A stretch of DNA of 64,000 bases from Amaranthus tricolor. Its lineage: Eukaryota; Streptophyta; Magnoliopsida; Caryophyllales; Amaranthaceae. Below, piece by piece: positions 48,826 to 61,400 of the stretch. The stretch covers positions 12,324,640-12,388,639 of the forward strand of contig NC_080053.1 of NCBI RefSeq assembly GCF_026212465.1. Reading direction: 5' to 3'. A model generated the notes under the pieces. It searched no databases. It worked only from the letters and a program-made list of their open reading frames with translations, and was not told the DNA's origin. Position 1 is the stretch's first letter. Every line of letters starts with the position of its first letter. The translations under genes were made by a program, and so were the position numbers.

Positions 48826-49025
48826 TTTGAGAGACTATTTTTAATTGGGCAGGTCCAATATATATTTTTTTTAAAATGTTATAATTAGGCATTAAAAATG
48901 ATGTAAGTTGGCATTTAAGATATTGTGATTAGATATTAAGGATACGGTAAATAGGCATTAAGTTTTAATGGGCTGGGCTTGAGAGACATCTCTCAAAGAG
49001 ACGATCTCTAAAGAGACTAGCTGTC
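48826..49025. mobile_element. Small element with hairpin tips and one short-repeat block
   Basis: Left TGTGAGACTTTTTTTGAGAG then ATTGGGCAGGTCC; right, from the other strand, TAGTCTCTTTAGAGATCG then CAAGCCCAGCCCATT. Between them are four units like GATGTAAGTTGGCATTTAAG, the same unit as the large arrays at 25790-36745. Confidence 0.6.
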
Positions 49026-49105
49026 AGTCAATTGAAAAAAATAAATTAATTATATGGGCCATCTAATCACGGTTTCAAATTGGTGATATAATATAAAAAT
49101 CACTA

Positions 49106-49318
49106 ATTCTTAAATGAGACGGTCTCACAATGAGACCATCTCTATTGGGCTGGCCGACTGGTCCAATATACATTTTTTGTTTTAAAGTGCTCACTTATAA
49201 CATTAAAAGTGATTACTTATAATTTTAAAACGATCACTTACGATCTTAAAATAATTAATTAAAATAATAAGTTAACTATATAAATACGTCCGATGGTGAG
49301 ACGGTCTCATACAATACC
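49106..49318. mobile_element. MITE with GTGAGACGGTCTCAT tips
   Basis: ATGAGACGGTCTCAC at 49114-49128 pairs with GTGAGACGGTCTCAT at 49296-49310. GGGCTGGCC lies just inside the left tip. It ends about 130 bp upstream of the PQ-loop start codon and so lies in that gene's promoter. Confidence 0.65.
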
Positions 49319-49443
49319 AGCACCGTAACTATATATACTTCCTAATAGTAATACTAAACCTAAAGTATTGTCCACCGCTCAGAAGTGTATCAGTTTGTGA
49401 ACCCTTTCCTCTGAAAAACACAGCAATTCTCACTTTCCCTCTA

Positions 49444-52400
49444 ATGGCAGAAGTGGCTTGCCCTGCGCATTGCGCCACTTGGGCAAGTAACTATTTTGGG
49501 TATTGTTTATGTTCTTCCAAAGATGGTCTTTCTTTAGCCTTGGGTATGATTAGCGTCGTCAGTTGGGCACTTGCTGAAGTCCCTCAAATTCACACTAATT
49601 TTAAGAATAAATCTACTGAAGGCCTCTCTTTTGCTTTCTTACTTACTTGGATTGTTGGGTATGTACCTTTTGGCTTTCTTTTTTTTTTTTTTAATTAATT
49701 CATTCAACAAAATATTACTGTTTTATTCATGGGTAATAGAGTATGGCGTTTCTGGAAGCTACGTTTTTTTAAAAAAATTTTCTTAAAATTTGTTTGCATT
49801 GAAGGGTTATTTACTTTTATGATTGTTTGAGTCTGATTATTGTGAGTTTGCAACATTCAAGTTTTCAATTTCAGAGGGTGATAATGATAGGTAACAAACT
49901 TGATGGACATAGTTAGTATATACTATGTTTGTGCATGTGGGTAGATGGGACTAGAATGTGCTTTGTACTTGGTGAATTACAGGGTTTGTCTTATTCATAT
50001 ACTATGTATGATGCTAGTTGTGTGTTGCACATGGATTTCTGCTTTTAGATAAAAAAAGTGTCTTTTCATGATAAAAGATGGATAGTTGGTAATGCCCCTC
50101 CTCTTTATTTTGGTAAATGTTTAGGCCCTTGATTTTCTTTTCTATCTAGATGTAGTTGTCATATTATTAGACCCTTTTTGGTTCCCTTTAAAAATTTAAT
50201 TAAAAAATCAATTTTAATAGGTAAGAATCATTTTTAATCAGCAAAAATCAATCGGTAAAGATCATTTACCATCGTTAAAAATCAGTTTCAATAAGTAATA
50301 ATAGTTAGTTTTGATCAATAGGGCCTTAGTTCACCCTATAGATGTATTCAAATGTGACGGTAATTTGGTACCCATGAAAAATTATATGAGTTGGAACAAA
50401 TATGAATATTCTTGTTCTGTGTATGTTTCCATATATCTAATTTAACATAAAAGAGATGGAGTAGTTATTTTCCTAACAATGGACAAATACTTAGAAAAGC
50501 AGCAAGGAAATCTACAAAGGGAATATGTTGCAACTATTGGAATCACTATATGAACTTTCATACTTTTCAATGTTGATCCTTTTACTTTATACCCTCTCAA
50601 TTGGGGTAAAGAGAATAAATATTTCTATAATATCTGAAGATGCACTGAGACAAAGTTCAATGAGGATTTAAGAGGGGGAAGATTCTATCTTAGCTTTAAA
50701 ATTTCATAAATTCTTAGTATAGACCGTCTATACAATAGACAGATACAAATGGTGAAAAATAAACGAAATAGGCGGTCTCTTGAGAGACCTTCTATACTAT
50801 AGACGTCCCTCAAGACAGCCCAGCCCACAATCCCAAGTTTCTATTTTTGGAAACTGAAATTAAAAAAAAAAAAAAAATTAAAACTGTAACTGCTGTCAGA
50901 ATGCAGAATCACGCGTGTGTTTTGAGGTGCATTGGAATGTGAAAAGGTTTCATCATAATTGCCTATTCCCATGAAGAAACTGAATGGCAGTCTTGAACAT
51001 GAAGACACTCAAATTTCGACTTCCATCCTCACCACTGCTCTAAAACCTTGTTTTGAAGTTCGAAACTCTTGTAATAATGGAGGAATTAATGACGGAATTC
51101 GACATTACTTATTCGAATAGAAATGATGGCACTTATATGCTTCAAGGTATGTCAAACCGAAAATGTTAGATGTCATGCAATAAAAGTTATTTTGGTATTA
51201 CATTATATTATTTTTGGGGTTTTGCTTATACATAATTGGTAATTTGAATGCTCTTAAACAATTTGAACAGCTACGTAATTTACTTAGAATACTCCAAGCA
51301 ACTACCATTGCATATCCAAATATTGACATTTATATATCCAAAAATAAAGTATCATAATTCCAAATCCTGATGTAAATACATATAACTGTTGATTTTAAGG
51401 AGACATCCAATTATAATTACACATATGTTTTAAGGACACTAAATTAGTAATATAGCTAAACAAATAACTAATATTAAGTGCATAGTATCATAAAAACAAT
51501 CAGACATTGATATAATACCAAATCTGATAGAGTATGATAAAGATCAGATTTCAAATGATTTCACAAATTCTCCAAAAAATACCCAAAGAATAGTGTTGAT
51601 AGTGTTACAAGCTTTCAAAAAAACAGCTGTTTCGACTCCAATTTTGATACGGTAATGTTTAACGCACAATCACTTTGTCTTCTTCCTTGGCACATACTTT
51701 GACGGTCTCTTGGGAGCAGCCTGTGTTGGAGTAGGCCTTTGTGCTACATGCTTAATCGGTCTCTTCCGCTTCCTGTCATCGACCACTTGTAATTGTACAG
51801 GTGTCCTTGCAGCAAGAATTTCTGGCAATTGTTAGGGCTTCTCAACTGCGAACTGCTGCGCCAGAAAATTTGCTATATTAGGGATATAATACTAAAGGGG
51901 TAACCATTATACTAAAAGGGAATAGGCAGTTATGATGAAACCTTTTCATATTCCAATGCACCTCAAAACACACGCGTGATTCTGCATTCTGACAGCAGTT
52001 ACTGTGTTATTTATTTATCTTTTTTAATTTCAGTTTCTAAAAATAGAAACTTGGGATTGTGGGCTGGGCTGTCTTGAGGGACGTCTATAGTATAGACGGT
52101 CTCTCAAGAGACCGCCTGTTAAACTTATCTCACTGGAGTTGCTTATTTGTACATTGCTCGAGTGAATTTCAGTAAATTGTAGTTAGATATGTAGCTTAGA
52201 GTGTCTAAAATATAATTGATTAATGAGTTCTGATGATGCATGAGTCAATTCATAAACTGAGAGAAGTTACCAATATTACAATTTTACTAATCGAGAAATC
52301 GGAAGCCCTTAAGTATTCAAGATTCGCAAATTTTTGTATGAGATGGTATCACCGTGACATACGTCTCGTACATAGGTTGAATAGCTCAATTAATACAAAT

Positions 52401-55400
52401 CATTAGCATATAAGCTTTTTGTTTTCAGGTCGTCTCACCGAGAGACGGTCTCTCACAAGAGTAGTTTTTCAAGATTGGACTATATATGTAATGAGTCTTA
52501 TCCTATCAAACTTATTTGGCTTGAATTTTGTGATGTTTGGGCATTGTAGATGGAAGTAAAAGGGTAATACTGCAAAACTTGTAATTTTGGTAGATAAAGA
52601 TGTGGGTCAACTTTTTGTCTCAAATGGATGTGTTTATCATGGCGCCAATGTCACATTATTATGTTTTTTCTTCTATTTGCAGGGACTTTTTCAACATGTT
52701 TGGTTGCTGGCTTGAACCAGCCACTGTGAGTTCCTAATTCATTTGCTATTCTAATATTGTGTTTCTCATTCTTAAACATGCTTTATTGTGTGTCTTTTAT
52801 GCTCTTTGTTCTTTGCTATCTAATAACTTCAATGAATTTTTTCTTGAATGTTCCTCGTGGTTGAGAAAGGTAAAGTGTGATCAATATTCGTTCAGATTTT
52901 GTTTTAGTATTCGTCAATCAGAATTCAGATTTAATTTCATTTGCAACTTTTGTTTTCATTTTTTTTGCTATGGAGACTCAAATAATTAATTTCCCTTGTG
53001 AATGAAAAATGGTAAACAAAACTTATACACTGAAAAAATTGAGAAGATTCAATTTTTTTTCAAATACTATTATCTGAGCAAGTTGCGGAATTCTAGCCAA
53101 CATGGATTAAAAGGCGTTGCTCTGATAACAATTCCACTAAGTTTTAGACAAATCCCGTCTCCAAGGATTTCATTAGCCCTGATTCCTGCCTTCTGCCTCT
53201 TGATTTGAATTTAAATAAAGGTTTAGTCATGTGGCCGACAAAGCATTAAATGTATTTTTGTCCTCCATCTATCTTATTTGTTATATATGAGAGGGGCTCA
53301 ACAATCTGTTAACAGCTTCACTGGGAGGTATAAATCTCATGCGGAATGCTGTCTTTTCTTGGTGTATGTTGCTGCGTTGTTCCAATCTGGATATCATGGC
53401 TTCTGTTTGTACTTGTTTTATGTGATCTGCTGACCATATTGTCAACGATATCATATTTAGTGATGGTTAACTTGATATTGTGCAGCTTCCAACGCAATTT
53501 TATATGGCTGTGGTAAGAAATTTTCCAACTGATCTTTTAATTTTGTCTTTAAATTCTGTCTTTGTGGAGCTAACTCACCAGTATGTCAATTGCAGTTATA
53601 CACCGTGACTACGTTGACTCTTACACTGCAGTCTGTATATTATGGTCACATCTATCATCGATTGAAATCCAACAAACAATTTAGCAAGGTTGGTTCATTT
53701 GCATCATGTGTGTGTGTGTGTGTTCATTTTTGCGTATTAAGAAATGTCATAAGGTTGTGAATTCTTTGAGTTGTTGATACCACTTTATTTATTTTTAGTA
53801 CCTTCGTAGAAGATTGGCTTGTGGATACATGTAAACGGGTCCGTTTTGGTTAAGTCTGATCTTACATGGTATTGAGAGTTAATCAAAATACAATTACTCT
53901 TTTGTTTTATTGACTCAAAATGTGATATACACTATACATATCCAAATTACTCTATATTCTTTGTTTCCAACTTTATTTTAAAATAGGAGCAAGGTGTGCA
54001 TAATAGTGTGGGGGCAAAAGCAGTATTATTAAACTATTAAGTATTTGTTTGGCCTGGCTTTTGAAAATGTTTTTCCAACGAAGATTTAAAAAATTAGGCT
54101 AAACGCCCCCTTTTTTAGAAGTTGAAATAAATATCTAAAGAAGTCAAAAGTAACTTCTCGAGGGTGTAAAAGGAAAAGCTACCATTTATAGCCTCTTATT
54201 TACTTCTCCAATAAACTGTAACTTATTATTTAATAATTTTTTTTTTCAATTTGACCCTTTATAGATGTTATTTGTCATAAAGATATTCAAAAAGATATCC
54301 ATATTATTTATTAAAAAGATAGAGTATTTCTCTATCTTCTCCCTTGATATTTGTTGAAAGATATATGTTCTCTCCCCATTATTTGTCTTTTTGAAATTGT
54401 TTAAGAATTGTGAACAAATTTATATATAAGTATTAGACATATTTAATTTGACCACATTCTTAACTATACATTGTTTTTTATCTTATTACTCAAAAAATAA
54501 AATAAAAAATTTGTTTAAGTGGAAAAGTGAAAAGGTCAAACACTCATAAACCTTTAACATGCGATTGCGATGATGCTAATATTTTGCTCATTGACTAGGA
54601 ATAGTGACGCGAAAGATATAATAGGTATCGATTAAAATTTGAAATTTTGTAGATTAAGGATAACCTTGCTATTACAAGCAAGATGAAAACCTAGCTGTGA
54701 CAGCTACTTGCTTTGAGAGTCGAACACCAACTCAAATGCATTAAAAACAATCAGTCATTTCTTCTCCACTGACTAGGTTTTTTGCGAGCTATTGTTACCT
54801 TTAACTATAATGATAGTACCCTTTACCTTGACGCAATATTCTTTCATATCATATTGTCCATTAATGTATCTTCCTACTAATCTTTCAACTGCTTTCATTT
54901 TTTAAAATTAGTATATACTATCTTTCGCTTAATATTTTTCCTCATTGTAGACCACAAAGCCTAATCAGTTGGAGGTGGCAGGAGATAGTGTACATCAAAA
55001 CTCTGGTGATGAAAAACTGATGAATGGCAGTTCCGGGCACAGACTAATGTCTGGTGTCTTTGAGAGTGGTAGTGTTATGACTTCACCGATTCCGCTTCCA
55101 GCCATTCCACGCAGTCGTTCTGCTGGACAAGATTCCTTCTACACGTAATTATTTTATCTACTTTTTGAGGAATTTCTTTACTTGTTTTCTGCGTTTAAAA
55201 ACTTTATTCTCCAAAGCTGATTCTAGTTGGTTCCTTGAGCAAGTGGCACATAGGTTATGCTTCACTTAATACATTCCAAAGTTGATTCATAGCAAGTTCT
55301 AACATTGCCGTTTATTGGACTTGCTAGTAGGCTTATTCATAGATGTTACCATCCATGATTCATAGCAAGTTACCAATAGTTACCAATAAACGACAATGTT

Positions 55401-58400
55401 AGAACTAATAGTTGATTCATAGCAAGTTCAACATTGCCGTTTATTGGACCTTAGCGTGCAATAATCTTTCATGGATGGATGAATAGAAACAACAAGCCCG
55501 TTATCGATTATGGTTATTATTGCAAGTATAGAGCTGATAAAATTAGTTTTTGTACTTATTCCTTTTCTTACCATAACGTGCACAACTATTTAGTTGAAAA
55601 AGATGGTGCTGTCAAATATATTTTTTTGAAGTTTATTCATGTAAATATTTTTCCCAAATTATCTTTCAGGTCAGCTAGATCTTTAACAACAAGTCATACT
55701 CCAACAAGATCTTTTGTTTCTTCATGGAAAGCTTCCACACTGAACGTTGAGGATGTCGAAGAGCCTTTGCTTGGTGGATCCTTGCCAACTAGACCAGTGC
55801 ATTTATCAAAAACGAAAAACCTTTTGTGTATTGTGAGCTTCAGGAATCTATTCTTGGTTGCTTTTGTTAGGAGCACCTAATGTTTACTTGAGATTTATGT
55901 CAACCTTTTTTGCTCTTTAGGTGCCGGCTACAACTTTCATCGTTGGGATCATGAATATTTCCAGTACCAGAAATACAGCGCGAAGTTTGGCTGTGGAAAT
56001 ATCAAACAGAAAGCTTTTGCAGGTCAGATATTACGCTAATATTATTTTTTTTCTTGAATATGTTAGTTGTTTTAATTTTTGATATTGACCATATTAATTC
56101 GCAATTTATGGTCATAGTCTCAAATATAAATAAATTTTCATCTACAATTTTCTCGTGTTTTTGCATCTGCGTCGTTGCTTTTAGACTAGTAATGGCAAGT
56201 AGCAATAGCAGAATCAGATATTCACATCAGTACGAGAAGAAGAGAAATTTAACATTCTATGCTCTATGTCTAACTGAAGTTGTCAATCTTGGAAATACGA
56301 TAAATTATGTGTTACTATTTACTTCTTTTCTTTAAGTGAATAAAACCCGCTGATAGGGTGAACTAGACACCTTGAAAAGCTGAAATTGACAAGCATTTGA
56401 TTTGTTTATTTCAGTTGTGAGTCCCCTTATCTGAACTCGTCTGATTTTTTTTCCTGCAACCGTAGTGGGAAGAAAAAAGATCATGTTTGACGATTTCAGT
56501 TGGATTAGGTAAAGTATTATGTTAGATTCTGATATAAATGCTTGTGGAATTTCAGTTCAATGGTGAGCAAAAGATCAACTCTGGTGGAAGTGGGAACTTA
56601 GGTACAAATTTGGGTTGGGCTATGGCTGCAATTTACATGGGTGGACGGCTTCCACAAATTTGCTTAAATGTAAGTTTTCACACTAGAGTTCTGCATGATT
56701 TATATCTTTATTATCGGTTTTATGTACTTGAATACTTTTAGTTTACCTATTTTTGTACCAAATTGCGGATTGATTGTGCTACGTTCGGAAAATTCTATAC
56801 GATATCTAGGCATAGCTAGGCATAATAAATGCTCTTTCTTACAGTATGCATGGGCTTTAGTGTATCTTTACGGATGATCTCACATTTTCCTGCCATCTCC
56901 TGTTTTTTTGAATTCCTCGTTTAACCAGGACTGATATATTAATTAATTTTTATTTCACCATAACATACTTTTAAGAATAGTACATTTCCGCTGTTTTCTT
57001 GGGATATGTGAGCGTTGATGCGGGGAGTAAAATCTGTATTTTATAACTCGTAAGCTTTAAAATTTAAGTGTGTTACAAATACCAGTTCATAGAATCATTG
57101 GTGCGTAACTATGATGATTTTAGACCAAAAACTTGTTTAAAATAGAGAGATTATGTTAGTCGTTTTAAAGAAAGATACAACTTAAGAGTTCATCACACCT
57201 CTCCGACTTGCACTTTGCAAATTTCCACTCCGTGTGCACATGTGCTTTACAGTTTTCAATAATGTAAACTAATGCAGAATTAGGAAAGTACAAAGAACTG
57301 GTCGGCACTAGGAAAAAATGGGTGGGGTATCAAGAACAAAACTATTTGCTATTGATTTTTTTTACCAATTCTGTTAAAATAACTAAAACTATCTCAAATG
57401 TGGATTACGTACTCATTAAATAACCAAGAGAGGACTTTTTATGTTGATAATCGGGGGTCTTGTCTTAGTTGGAGCAAATATCGTCTTCCCAGGCAAGGTC
57501 CTAGTTCGATTCTCACCAAGCCCTCTTCTTGCCTCAACATACCTGTAATCTCCAAAAAAAAAAAAAGGATCATGTTAGAGCAAGCGCCAAATCACCCTCA
57601 TGCGGAGGGTCTTCGGGGTGCCGTGATGAGGGTATGACGAAGAACATGAGTATGGTGCGAGGGATGGAATGTCTTGATCGTGGCATGGGTCGAGGAGAAT
57701 GCTTAATGATCAAGGAACATGACCAAGTCAAGACAGCAACACTGATCGAAGGCCGCTCAACCGGTGAAGTTGCCGTGGCTCGATCGAGCGATTCAAATGG
57801 AGGAAACCAGCAGCTTCTGTGAGTGTGCTTGACTGGTCGAGCAAGCTACAGTGGGAATTATTTGTGGTTTCTGTTTTTTGTGCCGATTTGTTTGGGGTTT
57901 AAACCCACTTGTGTTTAGGGCTTCTAATATGTTCTAGGCTATATAAGAGAGCTTTAGAACATCACTAGAAGTAAGAGGAGAGACAAATACATTAGAGAAG
58001 CTAGGACATTGGCCATTAGAGTGTTTTCTTTGTATTAGTGCCATTTGTGAAGTTTCACCATTAAAGGTGAAATCTTTATGGGTTAAGAGTGAGCTCTTGG
58101 CTATTGTAAGTTGAGTCATTAGTGTAATTGAGTTTATATTAATGATAAGATACTTTATTTGAGGGGGAGGTATTTATAGATACCTCATAAACACATTGTT
58201 GTGTCTCTTGTTTATGTTCAGTTTTTCACTCATCTTCTACATTGTTTTCTACCATTGTTGGGGTCCGAATCATCCTCTTTCAGATCATATTTTACGTAAT
58301 ATTACACTCACAAGTCGCAACTAACTATAAGACTTAGAGAATCCAATCTTGTCTCAAATTAGAGCATGTGTCACTTTCCACAGGTAGGTCTTAAGTTTGA

Positions 58401-61400
58401 TTCATACCTAGTCATCTTCCTTCCCTCAGCCTACCATGTAATTCAAAAAAAGAGAAGACTTTTTATATTAAGATAACTTCCCTCGTATTAAAAATACAGT
58501 ATCGAATCGTTGCAAATATACGGGTCTCTTTTAATATGTGTACAAATGTCGACACGATACAACATGGTCACGGGCAGACTACCTTGGTAAATTTGTCTCT
58601 TACCTTGTACTTTTATGTAAAGTGAGAAGTAACGCTTGCTATTGTTTGACTTGTTCTATTTTAAAGTAACAAAACAATAAATTATAATACTAAAATTAAA
58701 ATTCTTTTCTTTTTTTCTAGAAAAATAAATAATGATTCATCATCATCATCATATCCATTGTATCCTGCTCATAGGAAACTGTGGTCAAGGTTTGGGGAGG
58801 GAAGAAAGACGGCAGCTCATACCCATAGAGGAGAGTGCGGTCAAAAAGTCCCTCGGCTCGAGTAAGGTCTTCAAAGATAGAGAAACCTGCAACTTACAAA
58901 TAGAATAAATAGAATACGTACAGATAACTAAAAATAAAGATAAAAGTAGAGGAGGTAAAGAGCGATAATCAAAGGCAACGAACAATAATAAACGATGGGT
59001 AAAAGGAACGGATTTAGTAATCTAAGACGTGGATAAGGCGCTGCCAATTGCCCCTATCCCTGGTTAGGTCCTTGGAGAGGTGAAGTTCATGCAGGTCACT
59101 TTTAATCAGTTCCTCCCACGTTCTCCTAGGTCCTCCTTGAGTTCTCTTGCCCTCCACTATAATGCATTCGATCCTTCTTACTGGGGTGTCATAGGTCTTT
59201 CTCTGCACATGCCCAAACCATTTCAACCTGTTCTCCCGCATCTTTGCGGAGATAGGTGCAACCCCTAACTCCTCCCTGAACTCCTGATTTCTTATCCTAT
59301 CCATCATAGTATTACCACACATCCACCTCAGCATACGCATTTCTGCTACTTCCACCCTCTGTTCAAAAACCTTCTTTAGGGGCCAACATTTTGTCCCATG
59401 CAACAACACCGGTCTAATTGCAACGCGGTAAAATTTACATTTTAATCTCCTCGAGAACTTTTTATCACAAAGCACCCCGGTTGTTGCTCGCCACTTAAGC
59501 CAACCCGCTTGTATCCGATTAGTAACGCCTCCATCAATCTCCCCACTACTCTGAATCATCGATTTCAAATATTTGAACTTGGACGCACATGCAACAACTT
59601 CTCCCCTTATGGTCACCTCTGGCTCCCCTATTGATTTTGTCCTACTGAAATTGCGTCGCAAGTATTCTGTCTTCATACGGCTTATGCGCAACCCCTTACC
59701 CTCCAAGGCTACCCTCCACTCTTCCAATTTACTATTAGCCTCCTCCTTGGTTTCTGCGACCAAAATTGTATCGTTGGCGAAAAGCATGCTCCATGGTATG
59801 ATCTCCCAGATGGATTTAGAGATTTACTCCATAATGACGTAAAAATGAAAAGACTTAGTGCTGATCACTGATGCAGTCCCACTTTCATTGGGAAAGACTT
59901 TGTCATACCCACCGGTGTATGTATGTTAGTCGACACTGTCATACATGTCCTGTATTACCTCAATGTACATTCATGAAATACCTCTATTCTTGAGGCGATC
60001 TCAAACGATGCTTCGTGGTATGCTATCGTATGCTTTCTCCAAGTCAATGAATACCAGATATAAATCCTTCTTTCGCTCCCTATACTTTTCCATCAGTCTC
60101 CTCAAAAGATGAAGTGTCTCGGTGGTTGATCTTCCCGGCATGAATCCGAATTGGTCTCCCTAGTTACCGTCTCTCGTCTAATTCTTTTCTCAATCACTCT
60201 TTCCCACAACTTCATAGTGTGGCTTAGAAGTTTGATCCCTCTATAGTTCCCACATACTTGTGCATCACCCTTGTTTTTGAACAGTGGGATAAGTGTGCTA
60301 ACCCTCCATTCTTCTGGCATCTTACTAGACCTCAAGATGACATTAAAGAGGTTCGTAAGCCAATGAATTCCCTCCTCTCCTAAACCCCTCCACACCTCAA
60401 TCAGAATGTCATCAGGTCCAACTGCCTTTGATCCTCCCATTTTTTTGAGAGCTTCTCCTACTTCCGCCGTGAATGTCCAATGTTTGTCGAATTTCCTCCT
60501 TTAGACCCCTAGTCTCATTAAGCAGTTGATAAAAATATTGATTGTCATCTCATTTTGATGTCCTCCTGTCTAAGGAATATTCGTCCACCTTCATCCTTAA
60601 TGAACTTCACTGTCCCTAAGTACTTTTTCTGCCTAAATATTGCTTTTGCCAACTTAAAAATATACTTCTCCTGTTTTTTTCCGTGCAAGCCATAAGCTCC
60701 TTGAATCTCCTGTTTTTTTCCTTTATCTTCTTTTGCACTTCTTCGTTCCACCACTGACTCTTTGTACACCTTTGGTTTTCTCGTCGACACCCCTAATGTC
60801 TCCTTTGCCACCTTTCGAATGGTTTCCGCCATGGTCGCCCACATTTGATTTGCATCGTTTGATATACTTGGGTAGCCCGACGTCTTGATCTTGTTTGACA
60901 AGGTTGCCACCATATCCTCTTTAAGTCTACCCCATATGATCGTTTGCCTGACCTTTATTTTCTTCTCGGTAATCAATAAATAATGATTATTGATTCATAA
61001 TACTAAATTTGTACGTAAAGATATAAACTATGTTGTGTTCATGCACAAATCCCGAATTTCGGACGGGTTGAAAATTTTTAGGGATTGACGAGTCCCACTC
61101 TGGACTCATGTCATACACGAAAACATGGAGCTATATATAGCTGAATCTTGTGGTGTTATGCTTGTACTTAGTTTCCATTCTTGACTTTAATTCTAGTGCA
61201 TCGATAAACCTACAATATTCTTCAAGGAAAATTTGTAGTTAATATATTTAAGTTGCCAGTTAATTCTTTGAAATTTTACATTGTAAGACTTTTATCGTAG
61301 GTGTGGATTTGTTTTTGTAATGGAATTTTGAGGTCAAATTTTTAGCCATTGAGTTTTATTTTGACTCGAATTAATCACTTCTATTTAAGTCATAGGGAAT

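Noticed and set aside
57453..57566. Possible tRNA gene (A and B box)
   Set aside because: No cloverleaf can be closed and an A tail follows; it is a SINE.
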